DNA of 64,000 bases from Neobacillus sp. PS3-34 (GTDB lineage: Bacteria > Bacillota > Bacilli > Bacillales > Cytobacillaceae): positions 3,275,001 to 3,339,000 of the forward strand of contig NZ_CP133267.1 of assembly GCF_030915465.1 (NCBI RefSeq). Direction: 5' to 3'. The notes beneath the pieces were generated by a model. It ran no database searches, had not been told where the DNA came from, and saw only the letters and a program-made list of their open reading frames with translations. This document shows positions 50,317-61,086 of this stretch, piece after piece (the stretch's first letter is position 1; the number at the start of each line of letters is the position of its first letter). Position numbers and translations under genes: made by a program.

Positions 50317-50577
50317 ATGATGGCTACTCGCCAATCGATGGAAGATTTCCTGCAAAAATGTGAGGACGCTATTCGATATGCCCAGGACCAGTTCAGGGAA
50401 AGCAGCCTGCAGGAGCAATATAACAATGATAACTATACAGGTGCTTTGCAGGAGCTCGAAGATACGTATAACGAATTGTGCCATTTGGCGCATAGCGCTA
50501 ATGCCCAGCAGAGGGAACAGCTGCACAGGATGAGATTGCAGATTCAGCAGCTTCAAAACACGATGATTTTGCAATAA
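50317..50577 (+). CDS. ytzC: DUF2524 family protein YtzC
   Basis: 86 residues, starting MMATRQSMEDFLQKCEDAIR. Predicted to be almost entirely helical with coiled-coil character (QELEDTYNELCHLAHSANAQ), soluble. AGGAAAGGGG precedes the start; ATG 50317 and 50320 are both possible. Function unknown. Confidence 0.82.
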   Translation: MMATRQSMEDFLQKCEDAIRYAQDQFRESSLQEQYNNDNYTGALQELEDTYNELCHLAHSANAQQREQLHRMRLQIQQLQNTMILQ

Positions 50578-50607
50578 CTTTAATTTTTGCAGGATGGGGG
50601 AAATGTG

Positions 50608-50790
50608 ATGGTGAAAAAACGCTCTAAGAAAAATAACCCGGAACAAAAAACAAGAAATGGTTTGAACAATCAGGATATTGAGCTGGGAAGAGACATTGAC
50701 CCGGTCAAGGAATCCAAGAAAGCCTATGAAAAAAAAGGCGGACAGCCTGTAAAATCAAAGTTTCACCAGGAACAGAATCAGTCTTCCTGA
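50608..50790 (+). CDS. Small basic hydrophilic protein, 60 aa
   Basis: Starts MVKKRSKKNNPEQKTRNGLN and ends KFHQEQNQSS. Rich in Lys, Asn and Gln, with no hydrophobic core, so probably disordered or nucleic-acid-binding. A GGGGGAAATG site lies before the start (ATG 50608; GTG 50605 is adjacent). The composition resembles small spore-associated proteins, but I cannot place it in a family. Confidence 0.65.
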   Translation: MVKKRSKKNNPEQKTRNGLNNQDIELGRDIDPVKESKKAYEKKGGQPVKSKFHQEQNQSS

Positions 50791-50812
50791 GGAACATTTT
50801 AAGATAAGATAC

Positions 50813-50857
50813 TTGCAGAAAACACTGGATCCGCTATGGATTCGGTGTTTTCTTGTA
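50813..50857 (+). terminator. Terminator after the small basic protein
   Basis: Stem GAAAACACTGGATCC/GGATTCGGTGTTTTC with one G-T pair, followed by TTGTAG; extended by CTTGCA pairing outside. Confidence 0.75.
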
Positions 50858-50919
50858 GCTGTTTTCTAAAAGATTGTTGTTTTGCAGATAGGTTTTAAAA
50901 GCAAATCCTTGAAAAAGAA

Positions 50920-51048
50920 GTTGATTGGAGCGGAAGGTGCGAGACTCCTGCGGGAGCAGCGGGACAGGTGAGACCCCACAGGCGCTGTGCGCCGAGGAGG
51001 CTCACCGCCCGCCCCGCGGAAAGCGAGCATCCTGGAGTGGAAATCAAC
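50920..51048 (+). repeat. Dispersed repeat family B, copy 3 (solo)
   Basis: Bounded by GTTGATTGGAGCGGAAGG and GGAGTGGAAATCAAC, with CTCCTGCGGGAG and CCGCGGAAAGCG inside, in the same orientation as copy 2. No transposase nearby. The rest of 50858-51300 shows nothing else convincing. Confidence 0.88.
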
Positions 51049-51300
51049 TACTCCTTAACTAGCAACAAAGTAAACGAAAACAGCTTTTCTTTTTGATTAT
51101 TTTTACAGGATAATAATAAGAAAACAACTGACGATTCCGATTGTCAAAAAAATAGGAAATAAGTACAACGAAAAAGGATTGCAAGGTTTGGTGAAAAAGT
51201 CTAAAATTACTTGGGTGTTCGAAACAAAATACAATAAGTTTAGTTTAAGTACTGGGCTAATTTATGTACTTGAGCTTTTCTATTTAAAGGAGCGTTTTTC

Positions 51301-52491
51301 ATGCCGCGTGCATTATGGCTCTTAATTATCGGGATGGCAGTAAATGTTACTGGCTCTTCTTTTTTATGGCCTTTAAATACAATCTATATCCATCAGCATT
51401 TAGGAAAGTCACTAACTGTTGCTGGTTTTGTCCTAATGCTGAACTCTGCAGCCAGTGTTGTTGGAAACCTGTTTGGCGGCAGCCTTTTTGACAAAATTGG
51501 CGGCTATAAAACCATTTTATTAGGGATCGGGATTTCTTTGGCTTCACTTATTGGCTTGACCCTTTGGCATGGATGGCCGGCATATATAGTTTTTTTTACA
51601 GTTGTGGGTTTTGGGTCAGGAATCGTTTTCCCTTCCATGTATGCGATGGCTGGAGCTGTGTGGAAGGAAGGGGGCAGGAAGGCATTTAACGCTATTTATG
51701 TTGCTCAGAATCTGGGGGTAGCCATCGGTGCTGCACTTGGAGGAATCGTAGCCGATTATTCATTCCAGCTCATCTTTTTGGCAAATACTTTAATGTATTT
51801 GATCTTTTTGTTAATTGCTATTTTTGGCTATAAGGGTATTGAAGTGGACAATGCAAATCAGACGTCCATTCTTCGGGAAAACACTGCAGTTAAAAGCTAT
51901 AAAAAGCTTTATGCCCTTCTCGTCCTGTGTGTTGGCTACCTTCTTTGCTGGGTCGCATATGTACAGTGGCAAACCACGATTGCTGCCTATACCCAGGAAG
52001 TTCATATTTCATTAACACAGTACAGTTTGTTATGGACGATTAATGGGGCTCTTATCGTGCTTGGCCAGCCGTTACTCATCCTATTTCATAAGAAATTCAC
52101 AAGTACGCTTAAGGTCCAAATGATAATTGGAAATATTATTTTTATTGCCGCTTTTTTGGTCGCCGCAAATGTCACAGCGTTTTCCGGCTTTTTAAGCGGT
52201 ATGATTATTTTGACCTTTGGTGAAATGCTGATTTGGCCGGCAGTCCCGACGGTGGCAAATGACCTGGCTCCAAAGGGGCGTGAGGGCTTTTATCAGGGGA
52301 TTGTCAATAGTACAGCAACTGGAGGAAGAATGATTAGGCTGCTCCTCGGCGGGATGCTTGTGGATTGGTATGGTATATCCATGCTGTTTGTCGTATTAAT
52401 TATATTGTTCTTTATATCGATTTTTACAACTATTGTCTATGACAGGAAATTGAAGGAAGTAAAAAAGGTATCTGTAAATCTCCCATCCTAA
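51301..52491 (+). CDS. MFS transporter, 12 membrane segments
   Basis: 396 residues, starting MPRALWLLIIGMAVNVTGSS. The MFS motif between helices 2 and 3 appears as GGSLFDKIGGYKTI. AAAGGAG lies before ATG 51301. It resembles Bacillus drug-efflux-type permeases (YttB-like), but the substrate is unknown. Intact frame. It is monocistronic, next to the leuS leader. Confidence 0.85.
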   Translation: MPRALWLLIIGMAVNVTGSSFLWPLNTIYIHQHLGKSLTVAGFVLMLNSAASVVGNLFGGSLFDKIGGYKTILLGIGISLASLIGLTLWHGWPAYIVFFTVVGFGSGIVFPSMYAMAGAVWKEGGRKAFNAIYVAQNLGVAIGAALGGIVADYSFQLIFLANTLMYLIFLLIAIFGYKGIEVDNANQTSILRENTAVKSYKKLYALLVLCVGYLLCWVAYVQWQTTIAAYTQEVHISLTQYSLLWTINGALIVLGQPLLILFHKKFTSTLKVQMIIGNIIFIAAFLVAANVTAFSGFLSGMIILTFGEMLIWPAVPTVANDLAPKGREGFYQGIVNSTATGGRMIRLLLGGMLVDWYGISMLFVVLIILFFISIFTTIVYDRKLKEVKKVSVNLPS

Positions 52492-52541
52492 ACGTTTTAC
52501 ATTGGTTTGTAGCACATTTTTTAAAATCAGTGCCAGCAAGC

Positions 52542-52570
52542 TTGCATCTTAATGGGAAATTATATAAAAT
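52542..52570 (+). promoter_or_regulatory. Probable promoter of leuS
   Basis: TTGCAT (52542-52547) and TAAAAT (52565-52570) are 17 nt apart, just before the T-box leader. Confidence 0.5.
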
Positions 52571-52584
52571 AACACTAAGCAAAA

Positions 52585-52830
52585 ACGAATAGGTCAGGAA
52601 CTGTGAAAAGGAGCAGTAGTGATCAATCCCCGCTGTAGAGAGTTGGCGGTCGGTGCAAGCCAGCCGGGGAAATCATGAACTCGCCTTTGAGTTGCAAATG
52701 TGAAGTCAAGTAATATTTGCCGTTTTCCGCGTTAAGGATGAATGAAGCGAGTGTTAAAACACTAATGTGGGTGGTACCGCGGGAAGATACAATCCTCTCG
52801 TCCCAATTTTTTGGGATGAGGGGATTTTTT
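52585..52830 (+). promoter_or_regulatory. T-box leader controlling leuS
   Basis: Typical T-box architecture: a stem I region (GGAGCAGTAGTG to about 52700) with a likely CTC leucine specifier in GAACTCGCC (about 52677-52685). The conserved T-box GTGGGTGGTACCGCGGG is at 52767-52783, and an intrinsic terminator TCCTCTCGTCCCAA/TTGGGATGAGGGGA plus T-run follows at about 52792-52830. Uncharged tRNA-Leu would bind the specifier and T-box and prevent termination. Confidence 0.93.
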
Positions 52831-52849
52831 TATTTGAGGAGGAATTTAC

Positions 52850-55266
52850 ATGAGTTTCAAGCATCAGAAAATCGAAAAAAAATGGCAAAAAAAATGGGAA
52901 GAAGAAAAAACATTTAAAACAAGTGAAGAAAAGGGTAAAAAGAATTTTTACGCTTTGGATATGTTCCCGTATCCATCTGGAGCCGGACTCCATGTTGGTC
53001 ACCCGGAAGGATATACAGCGACGGATATTTTATCCCGCCATAAGCGGATGCAGGGCTATAATGTGCTTCATCCAATGGGTTGGGATGCATTCGGCCTTCC
53101 AGCTGAACAATATGCACTTGATACAGGAAATGATCCGGCCAATTTACTAAAAAAAATATCGACACATTCCGCCGCCAAATAAAAGAGCTTGGATTTTCAT
53201 ATGATTGGGATCGAGAGATTAGTACGACCGATCCTGAATTTTACAAATGGACACAATGGATTTTCTTAAAGCTTTATGAAAAGGCCTTGCTTATATTGAT
53301 GAAGTGGCCGTGAACTGGTGCCCGGCTTTGGGTACGGTTTTAGCCAATGAAGAAGTTATTGATGGCAAGAGTGAACGCGGCGGCAGACCCGGTTGAACGC
53401 AGGCCGATGAAGCAATGGATACTTAGAATTACCGAATATGCAGACCGCTTGCTTGAGGATCTTGAAGAATTGGATTGGCCGGAAAGCTTAAAGGATATGC
53501 AGAGAAACTGGATTGGCCGTTCAGAAGGCGCAGAGGTGACCTTTGCAATTAATGGAATGGATGAGACATTTACTGTTTTCACGACTCGTCCAGATACACT
53601 GTTTGGTGCAACATATGCAGTTCTTGCTCCGGAGCATTCATTGGTGGCTAAAATTACAACGGATGAGCAGCGAGAGGCTGTAGAAGCTTATTTAAGCAAG
53701 GTAAAGATGAAGAGCGATTTGGAACGGACTGATCTTGCCAAAGAAAAGACGGGTGTTTTCACTGGAGCTTACGCAATCAATCCTGCAAATGGACAAAAAA
53801 TGCCAATCTGGATTGCGGATTATGTACTTGTAAGCTACGGAACCGGCGCAATTATGGCTGTACCTGCACATGATGAACGTGATTATGAATTTGCGAAGGA
53901 ATTCAAGCTTCCGATTGTTGAAGTTGTCGCAGGTGGAAATATTGAGAAGGAAGCATATTCAGGTGAAGGTGCACATATCAACTCTGAGTTTTTAGATGGA
54001 TTGCAAAAAGACGAAGCCATTAAAGAGATGATTTCCTGGTTAGAGGAGAAAGGTATTGGCACGAAGAAAGTGACATATCGCCTTCGTGACTGGTTATTCA
54101 GCCGCCAGCGTTATTGGGGTGAGCCGATTCCAATTATCCATTGGGAAGATGGCACATCTACTGCAATACCGGAAAATGAACTGCCATTAATTTTACCAAA
54201 AACAACGGAAATCAGGCCTTCTGGTACTGGGGAATCACCATTAGCTAATATTGAGGACTGGGTAAATGTAACGGATCCGGCAACAGGCAAAAAAGGGCGC
54301 CGTGAAACAAACACTATGCCGCAATGGGGCGGAAGCTGCTGGTACTATTTGCGCTATATCGACCCGAAAAACGATCAGGCTCTTGCAGATCCAGAAAAAT
54401 TAAAGGAATGGCTTCCTGTTGATATTTATATCGGCGGTGCTGAGCATGCTGTTCTTCACTTACTATACGCGCGGTTCTGGCACAAGTTTTTATATGATAT
54501 CGGTGTTGTTTCAACGAAGGAACCGTTCCAAAGGCTGTTTAATCAGGGTATGATCTTGGGCGAAAACAATGAGAAAATGAGTAAATCAAAGGGCAACGTC
54601 GTGAATCCGGATGATATCGTCGAAAGCCATGGCGCAGATACATTGCGTTTATACGAAATGTTTATGGGGCCGCTGGATGCTTCTATCGCCTGGTCTACAA
54701 ACGGGCTTGACGGTTCACGTCGTTTCCTTGATCGTATATGGCGCTTGTTAGTGGAAGAAAACGGAGAGCTAAGTCCGAAAATCCAGATAAATGAAAAAGC
54801 AGCTAATTTGGAGAAGGTTTACCATCAGACGGTTAAAAAAGTAACCGAGGATTACGAAGGCTTAAGATTCAATACAGCCATTTCACAGATGATGGTATTC
54901 ATAAATGAAGCATACAAATCAGCTGTATTGCCAAAAGAATACGTGGAAGGGTTTGTAAAAATGCTTTCGCCAATCTGTCCTCACATTGCCGAGGAATTAT
55001 GGGAAAAGCTTGGCCACAGCGGAACGATTACCTACGAACAATGGCCTTCATACGATGAAGCGAAGCTGGTCGATGATGAAGTGGAAATTGTTTTACAGGT
55101 AAATGGCAAGGTAAAGGCAAAATTATTGGTAGCCGCTGATGCAAGCAAGGAAGCGTTAGAGCAAATTGCCATGGCAGATGAAAGGGTTAAAGAGCAAGTG
55201 GAAGGGAAAACAGTCAGGAAAGTCATCACTGTTCCCGGCAAGCTCGTTAACATTGTTGCGAACTAA
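52850..55266 (+). CDS. leuS: Leucyl-tRNA synthetase LeuS (three frameshifts)
   Basis: Class I synthetase charging tRNA-Leu. The HIGH signature is HVGH in [17 protein letters not shown], the editing domain lies around [20 protein letters not shown], and the KMSKS loop is [16 protein letters not shown]. Bases are lost near 53141 and 53283, and one C is gained near 53388 (GACCCGGTT for GACCGGTT). The frame between them reads [20 protein letters not shown] and [20 protein letters not shown]. Repaired length is about 805 residues. GAGGAGG precedes ATG 52850. Confidence 0.95.
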
Positions 55267-55327
55267 AAAAGAAACCATCCTCCTGGCAGGATCAGGAGGA
55301 TGGTTACCGGGAAGGAAGTTATGGAAA

Positions 55328-55633
55328 ATGGAAAGAATTGAAACAATCTCAACGGAAGAATTAAAAAATAAGCTCGAAGCAGGCGAACAGCTTGAGCTTG
55401 TGGATGTACGCGAGGATGAAGAGGTTGAGCAAGGGATGATTCCTGGAGCAAAGCACATCCGTATGGGTGATATACCTGCTAATCTTGATTATTTTAATAA
55501 AGACAAAGAATATATCTTTATTTGCCGCTCGAGCCGTCGTAGTGAAAATGTCTGCTACTATCTTAAGGACCAGGGATACAAGGTTCGCAATATGGTAGGC
55601 GGAATGCTCGAGTGGACTGGTGATGTAAAGTAA
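55328..55633 (+). CDS. ytwF: Rhodanese-like protein YtwF
   Basis: 101 residues, a single rhodanese domain. It starts MERIETISTEELKNKLEAGE, has LVDVREDEEVEQGMIPGAKH, and carries the active-site Cys in FICRSSRRSENV. Such proteins carry persulfide sulfur. The longer reading frame from 55166 overlaps leuS and is not the start. It follows leuS, as ytwF does in B. subtilis. Confidence 0.9.
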   Translation: MERIETISTEELKNKLEAGEQLELVDVREDEEVEQGMIPGAKHIRMGDIPANLDYFNKDKEYIFICRSSRRSENVCYYLKDQGYKVRNMVGGMLEWTGDVK

Positions 55634-55644
55634 GTTCTTAAGTG

Positions 55645-55697
55645 AAAAGGCTGCCCGGTGGACCGTTGTTAACGGTTCATGAGGCAGCCTTTTTTTA
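55645..55697 (+). terminator. Terminator after ytwF
   Basis: Outer stem AAAGGCTGCC/GGCAGCCTTT with an inner GAACCG-type pairing and seven T. Convergent with the CDF gene. Confidence 0.88.
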
Positions 55698-55709
55698 AAT
55701 ACAACTATA

Positions 55710-56687
55710 TTATTTGGAACCTGAATCCACCTTTTCCTCCTGCCAGTTCGCCACTCCGTCATCTTCATCGAACTCAATGATGACATCTGCTACGCCTTTT
55801 TCGGCAAATATTTTCTTTTCTAACCGGTCTTTAATATCATCTGCAGCAGCAATGGTCAAGTTCGGGTCAATTTCTATTTCAACTTCCACATGGACTTCTT
55901 CGCCCTCTTTTATCACGTATATTTCCTGGATATCCCTTACATCGGGGTCAGCCATAATCATATTGCCGATTTTTTCTTCCATTATTTCATCTGCCACTCC
56001 GAGTACTCCAGCTGCATTATCTAAAAACACCTTGGCAACAACGTAAAACATCAGGCCGCCAATCATTATGGAAGCAATTCCCTCTGATTGATGAAACGGC
56101 GTATAGTGAGCAACAATGACAGAAAGTATAGCCAAAATGCCTCCGCCAGTTGCGACTAAATCCTCCAGGAAAACCAGCTTGGTTGCCGGTTTTGCCTGTC
56201 CCAAATGGGCAAAGCTTTGCTTGAATATTTCAATCCCTTTAGCTTTTACATTATTTTCGTGGAGAATTTCATTCATCGCTTTAAATAGAACCAATGATTC
56301 CAAAACCGTAGCACATGCAAGGACTGAAATATTGATGAAAAAACCTTGGGATTCTGTCGGGTGGATAATATGTCTATATCCTTCTTTTATTGTTTCGAAA
56401 GACATTATTCCTACTATAAGGACAGCCCCGAGCAGGACAAGATTTACTAATCTTCCAAATCCATTAGGAAAGCGATCGGTCGGCATCTTTTTACTTAAGG
56501 CCGACCCAATGAAAACAAATAGCTGATTAGCTGTATCTCCGAGGCTGTGCATGGTTTCAGCGAACATTGCAACATTTCCAGTAAACATAAAAGCTGTTCC
56601 TTTAATGACTGCCACCACTGCATTAACAATGGCAGCCAAAAAGGCGGATTTATTTCCTCTTTTTAAAAGTTGGACAAAGTCTCCCAT
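55710..56687 (-). CDS. Cation diffusion facilitator family transporter
   Basis: 325 residues with about six membrane helices, then a cytoplasmic domain rich in acidic residues (VHVEVEIEIDPNLTIAAADD). Metal-site motifs are HSLGDTANQLFVF in helix 2 and FLEDLVATGGG in helix 5. Probably exports Zn, Mn, Fe or Co; the ion cannot be told from sequence. Intact frame, monocistronic. Confidence 0.87.
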   Translation of the reverse strand: MGDFVQLLKRGNKSAFLAAIVNAVVAVIKGTAFMFTGNVAMFAETMHSLGDTANQLFVFIGSALSKKMPTDRFPNGFGRLVNLVLLGAVLIVGIMSFETIKEGYRHIIHPTESQGFFINISVLACATVLESLVLFKAMNEILHENNVKAKGIEIFKQSFAHLGQAKPATKLVFLEDLVATGGGILAILSVIVAHYTPFHQSEGIASIMIGGLMFYVVAKVFLDNAAGVLGVADEIMEEKIGNMIMADPDVRDIQEIYVIKEGEEVHVEVEIEIDPNLTIAAADDIKDRLEKKIFAEKGVADVIIEFDEDDGVANWQEEKVDSGSK

Positions 56688-56874
56688 TATTTCCCTTCTT
56701 TCTGTATTTAATCGTTAGGGATTTGTTTAGTTTCCTCACTAGTTCCCGTTTTTATATATCCATATTCTTTTTTATACCCAATTTTTTGCACAATAATTTT
56801 AATCCATCAAGCTTCTTTTTAAAATTCAGTAAAAATGGATAGAATGATAGAAAAAAGGGAAAGGAGGAGGACTA

Positions 56875-57075
56875 TTGATACAGGTCAAGTTATTTGATCG
56901 CGAGCATGAAAAGGATTTGGAATGGGAAATGAACCGGTTTTTAAAAGGGCTGGATGAGAAAAAACTGCTTGATATTAAATATAATGTGGCTGCCATTCAG
57001 GAGGATGTAGAAGAGGAACAAATCTATTGTTTTTCAGCCATGATTATTTACAGGCCTGACCGCAATCAGGCCTGA
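56875..57075 (+). CDS. Cse60-like sporulation protein
   Basis: 66 residues, starting MIQVKLFDREHEKDLEWEMN from TTG 56875 directly after AAAGGAGGAGGAC. It resembles the small Cse60 family, sigma-E-controlled in B. subtilis. A small alpha/beta protein ending YRPDRNQA. Function unknown. Confidence 0.75.
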   Translation: MIQVKLFDREHEKDLEWEMNRFLKGLDEKKLLDIKYNVAAIQEDVEEEQIYCFSAMIIYRPDRNQA

Positions 57076-57089
57076 TATTTTCGAAAATT

Positions 57090-58355
57090 TTATCTCCCTA
57101 AAGAAAAGTTTGCAGCATTGGTTCCAGCTAACGGCAGGTAACAAGGGCAGCTGTAATATTGTATCCGCCGGTATAGCCATGGATATCAAGGATTTCTCCG
57201 CAAAAATACAGGCCATTCATTAATTTGGATGCCATTGTCTGGGGCTCAATTTCTTTTATCGATATGCCTCCACCAGTAACAAACGCCTTTTCAAGCGGCA
57301 GGGTGCCATTCACCAGGAAAGTGAGCTGTTTGCAGCTTTTCGCAAAGGAACGAATTTTTTCATTGCTGATTGTTCCGCACTGTGCCGCAGGGTCAATATT
57401 GTTTTGTTCGAGCAGGAATATTAAATATCGCTCTGGAATCAGCCCTTTTAGGCAGTTTTTGATGCTTTTCTTCGGGTCATTTTTAATAAGCGCCAAAATT
57501 TCCTGAAAAAGTGCTTCCTCTGATTTGTCGGGAAGTGCATCAAGATTCATTGTTACCTCTTGGAGATTCCATTTTTTCATCGCTTTGACTACAAATTGGC
57601 TGCATCGCAGGACTGCTGGACCGCTTATGCCGAAGTGGGTAAAAATCATATCCATCCTGTGGGTAATCAGTGGTTTTCCTTTAGGATTTAATACACTTAA
57701 ATTAATATCCCTTAATGATAAACCCTGCAGAGTTTTATTTTTAATAAAGGGCTCTCTGGATGTGACCGGAACCTCTGTCGGGAATAGGTCTGTTATCGTG
57801 TGGCCTGCTTTTTCGCCCAGGCGTAGCCATCTCCGGTTGAACCTGTGTGCGGCACGGACTTTCCTCCTGCAGCTATGACCACTGAGCCGGCATTGATCTT
57901 ATTTCCATCCTTTAGCAGAACTGCCGCAGTTTTATCGTCTTCATAAAAGACATCCTTGACGGGTGAATTTTTCCAAACCTTGATGTTTAGCTCTTCAATC
58001 CTAGTTAATAGAGCATCGACTACTGACTGGCCTTGTCCGAGACCGGGAACATCCTGCCATGATCTTCTTCTTTTAAAGCGATTCCTAACTTTTCAAAAAA
58101 CCTGATAATGTCTTCATTATTAAAAATCGAGAAAGCACTGTACAAAAATTTTCCGTTCCCTGGAAGGTGCTTAATAATTTCTTCTACTGGAAGGCGGTTC
58201 GTGACATTGCATCTGCCGCCACCGGATATAGCCAGCTTTCTGCCAAGCTTGTCCCCTTTATCTATTAACAATACTCGGGCACCTTTCTCGCCAGCAGCTA
58301 TGGAAGCCATTAATCCTGAAGGGCCGCCGCCAATTACAATTACATCAAATTCCAT
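57090..58355 (-). CDS. ytfP: HI0933/BaiN-like flavoprotein YtfP (at least three frameshifts)
   Basis: NAD(P)/FAD-dependent oxidoreductase. The N-terminal dinucleotide motif is [20 protein letters not shown], followed by the family motif [11 protein letters not shown]. The C-terminal FAD region is [20 protein letters not shown] and [18 protein letters not shown]. Single bases are missing near 58034, 57812 and 57135; repairing all three gives about 421 residues ending [13 protein letters not shown]. Substrate unknown. Divergent from ytgP, as in B. subtilis. Confidence 0.88.
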
Positions 58356-58505
58356 TCATTCATCAACTCAATTTCGTCCAATTTACTTCATTCATTATAA
58401 ACATTTCCAACCATGCTGAAAAGAAAACACTGTTAAAAAGGAATTTTTTAAAATGCATGGAATGTTAGTAGCGTCTGAGGGAAAAGAAGAGTAAACTACT
58501 AATAG

Positions 58506-58592
58506 TGTGCGAAAATTGCCGAATTTCCTTTGGCTAACGCACACGTGAAATTGTTTAGCACATGCGCCAATTGCGCTTGCGCTTTTCTATTA
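58506..58592. repeat. Hairpin plus repeat R-like tail upstream of ytgP
   Basis: An inverted repeat GTGTGCG/CGCACAC (58506-58545) with inner GCC/GGC pairing is followed by GCGCCAATTGCGCTTGCGCT, which resembles the right end of repeat R. It may be an eroded R remnant or a small element in the leader of ytgP. Confidence 0.45.
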
Positions 58593-58604
58593 GGAAGGGA
58601 TTCT

Positions 58605-60220
58605 ATGTCATCTAAGTTATTAAGAGGAACGTTTATTTTAACTATTGGTACCATGCTTTCGAAGGTGCTTGGTTTAATTTATGTATTGCCATTTTATAAG
58701 ATTGTCGGTTCGCATGGAACGGCTTTATACCAGTATTCATACGTTCCTTATACGATTTTTATCAGTATTGCAACAGCAGGCGTACCACTTGCAGTTTCGA
58801 AATTCATCTCTAAGTATAATGCACTTGAGGAATATGCGGTCGGTAGAAAGCTGTTTAAATCAGGGCTTGTCATCATGCTCTTATCTGGCATGCTCTCGTT
58901 TCTTATTTTATATCTGGCCGCGCCTAAGCTTGCTATCTTGAGCTTACACGGAAAAGAAGAGCTTTCAAATGTGAAAAATGTTGTGACTGTAATCCGGGCA
59001 GTAAGCTTTGCGTTGATTGTTGTGCCATTCATGAGCCTGATCCGAGGCTTTTTCCAAGGCCATCAATCTATGGGCCTTCCGCTGTTTCACAGGTGGTCGA
59101 ACAGATTGTCCGGGTTGTTTTCACGCTCGCAGGTGCATATGTTGTTTTAAATGTACTAAAAGGAAGCCTGGTCACAGCGGTTAGTGTTGCTACCTTTGCT
59201 GCATTTATCGGAGCAATCGGCAGTTTAGCAGTATTATTCTGGTACTGGTATAAACGGAAGCCGTATTTGGACGAGCTTTTGCTGCAGGATAAGGGGACAA
59301 TGGATGTTTCCCTAAAACAAATGTACAAAGAGATTTTAATTTATGCCGCACCGTTTGTATTTGTGGGAATTGCGAACCCACTTTTCCAGTTTATAGACCA
59401 AATGACCTTTAGCAGGGCGATGTCGGCAATTGGAATGGAGAAGCATGCAGAGGATGCCTTTTCCATTTTGAACTTCCAGTCCCATAAGCTTGTCATCATA
59501 CCCGTATCGCTCGCGACTGCCTTTTCATTGACACTCGTACCGAGCATAACGAAGGCGTTCATTGAAAATGACAAAAAAAGCATGAACTATCAGCTAAATC
59601 AGGCATTCCAGGTATTGTTGTACCTGACGCTTCCGGCAGTGGTTGGTTTGTCCTTATTGGCAGAGCCAGTTTATACCGTTTTTTATGAGCATCTTTCCGC
59701 GGGTACTGAAGTATTGCGGGCTTATGCCCCGGTAGCCATTCTCTTTGCGCTATATTCTGTTACGGCTGCGATCTTGCAGGGTATTAACGAACAGCGTTTT
59801 ACCATTCTTAGTTTGCTGACAGGGCTTCTTATAAAATTAACGCTGAATATTCCGCTCATAAAATTGATGGAAACAAGGGGTGCAATTCTGGCAACAACAC
59901 TTGGATACTTAGCGGCCATACTAATCAACCTTTATGTAATAAAATCTTATTCACGTTTTAGTTTCAGGCTCGTTTTGAGACGGAGTATGCTGATTGTCAT
60001 TTTTTCAGCATTGATGTGGGCAGGAACATACGCTGTCTACAGAGGAACATTGCTGTTCCTGTCTCCTGACTCAGCGATGCAGTCGATTTTAATCATATTA
60101 ATCTGTGGTACTGTTGGGGCGGCAATTTATATTTACCTTAGTTTTAAAACAAGATTTGTCTATCATTTGTTTGGTGAAAGAGTAGATAATCTGAAGAGAA
60201 AGTTAAGACTTCCAGTATAG
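58605..60220 (+). CDS. ytgP: MurJ/SpoVB-type flippase YtgP (frameshifted)
   Basis: MOP-superfamily membrane protein with about 14 helices and 538 residues once repaired. It starts MSSKLLRGTFILTIGTMLSK and has VPLAVSKFISKYNALEEY. The C-terminal half has FIDQMTFSRAMSAIGM and PVSLATAFSLTLVPSITKAF. One C is missing near 59073 (GGGCCTT for GGGCCCTT), at the family stretch GHQSMGPSAVSQVVEQIVR. B. subtilis YtgP is a MurJ homologue that can flip lipid II; same role inferred. AGGAAGGG precedes ATG 58605. Confidence 0.9.
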
Positions 60221-60238
60221 AATGTCAGGAGGGCTAGA

Positions 60239-60958
60239 ATGAGGATAGATAAACTGCTGGCTAATCTCGGTTTTGGCAGCCGGAAAGAAGTGAAGAAGCT
60301 TCTAAAAGATGGTGCTGTCAAAGTGAATGATATTGTTGTAAAGGATGCAAAACAGCATGTGGATCCAATCAATGAGAATGTAACATTGAATGGAGATAGA
60401 ATCGAATATAAAGAATTCATATATTTAATGATGAACAAGCCCCCAGGTGTTCTGTCCGCTACAGAAGATACAAGAGAGGAAACAGTCATCGATTTATTGG
60501 AGCTTGAAGATCAGGTATATAATCCTTTTCCGGTCGGAAGGCTTGATAAGGATACAGAAGGGCTTCTGCTGATTACAAACAATGGCCAGCTTTCCCACCG
60601 TTTGCTGTCGCCAAAGAAACATGTCCCAAAGACTTACTTTGCGGTAATCGAAGGGGAAGTGACCGAAGAAGACGTCAAAGCTTTTAAAAATGGAGTAACT
60701 TTGGATGATGGTTACTATACTAAGCCAGGGGACCTGGTAATCCTGAAATCCGGCTTAATGTCCGACATTGAACTGACGATAACTGAAGGGAAATTCCATC
60801 AAGTAAAACGGATGTTTGAGTCAGTGGGCAAGAGGGTTGTTTACTTAAAAAGAATGTCCATGGGCCCGCTTAAGTTGGATGATACGCTTGAGCTCGGAGA
60901 GTACAGGGAATTGGAAGATGAGGAAATACAATTACTGAAAGAATATCAAGTTATATAG
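60239..60958 (+). CDS. ytzG: 16S rRNA pseudouridine synthase (RsuA family) YtzG
   Basis: 239 residues, intact. An N-terminal S4 RNA-binding domain (MRIDKLLANLGFGSRKEVKK) precedes the catalytic domain with active-site Asp in PVGRLDKDTEGLLLIT and LTITEGKFHQVKRMFESVGK. Family members isomerise U516 in 16S rRNA. It lies 18 nt after ytgP, so it is probably co-transcribed. Confidence 0.93.
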   Translation: MRIDKLLANLGFGSRKEVKKLLKDGAVKVNDIVVKDAKQHVDPINENVTLNGDRIEYKEFIYLMMNKPPGVLSATEDTREETVIDLLELEDQVYNPFPVGRLDKDTEGLLLITNNGQLSHRLLSPKKHVPKTYFAVIEGEVTEEDVKAFKNGVTLDDGYYTKPGDLVILKSGLMSDIELTITEGKFHQVKRMFESVGKRVVYLKRMSMGPLKLDDTLELGEYRELEDEEIQLLKEYQVI

Positions 60959-60959
60959 A

Positions 60960-60990
60960 AAAATCGCCCAAGTGCTGGGCGATTTTTTTT
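60960..60990 (+). terminator. Terminator after ytzG
   Basis: Stem AATCGCCCA/TGGGCGATT with loop AGTGC and eight T. Confidence 0.9.
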
Positions 60991-61086
60991 AGCTAATCAG
61001 AATTTATATCCATAAATTCTGAACGCATAAGAAAAACTAAGGCATTCGCCTAAGTACTTGGTGAATGCCATATTTTTCTAATATAT

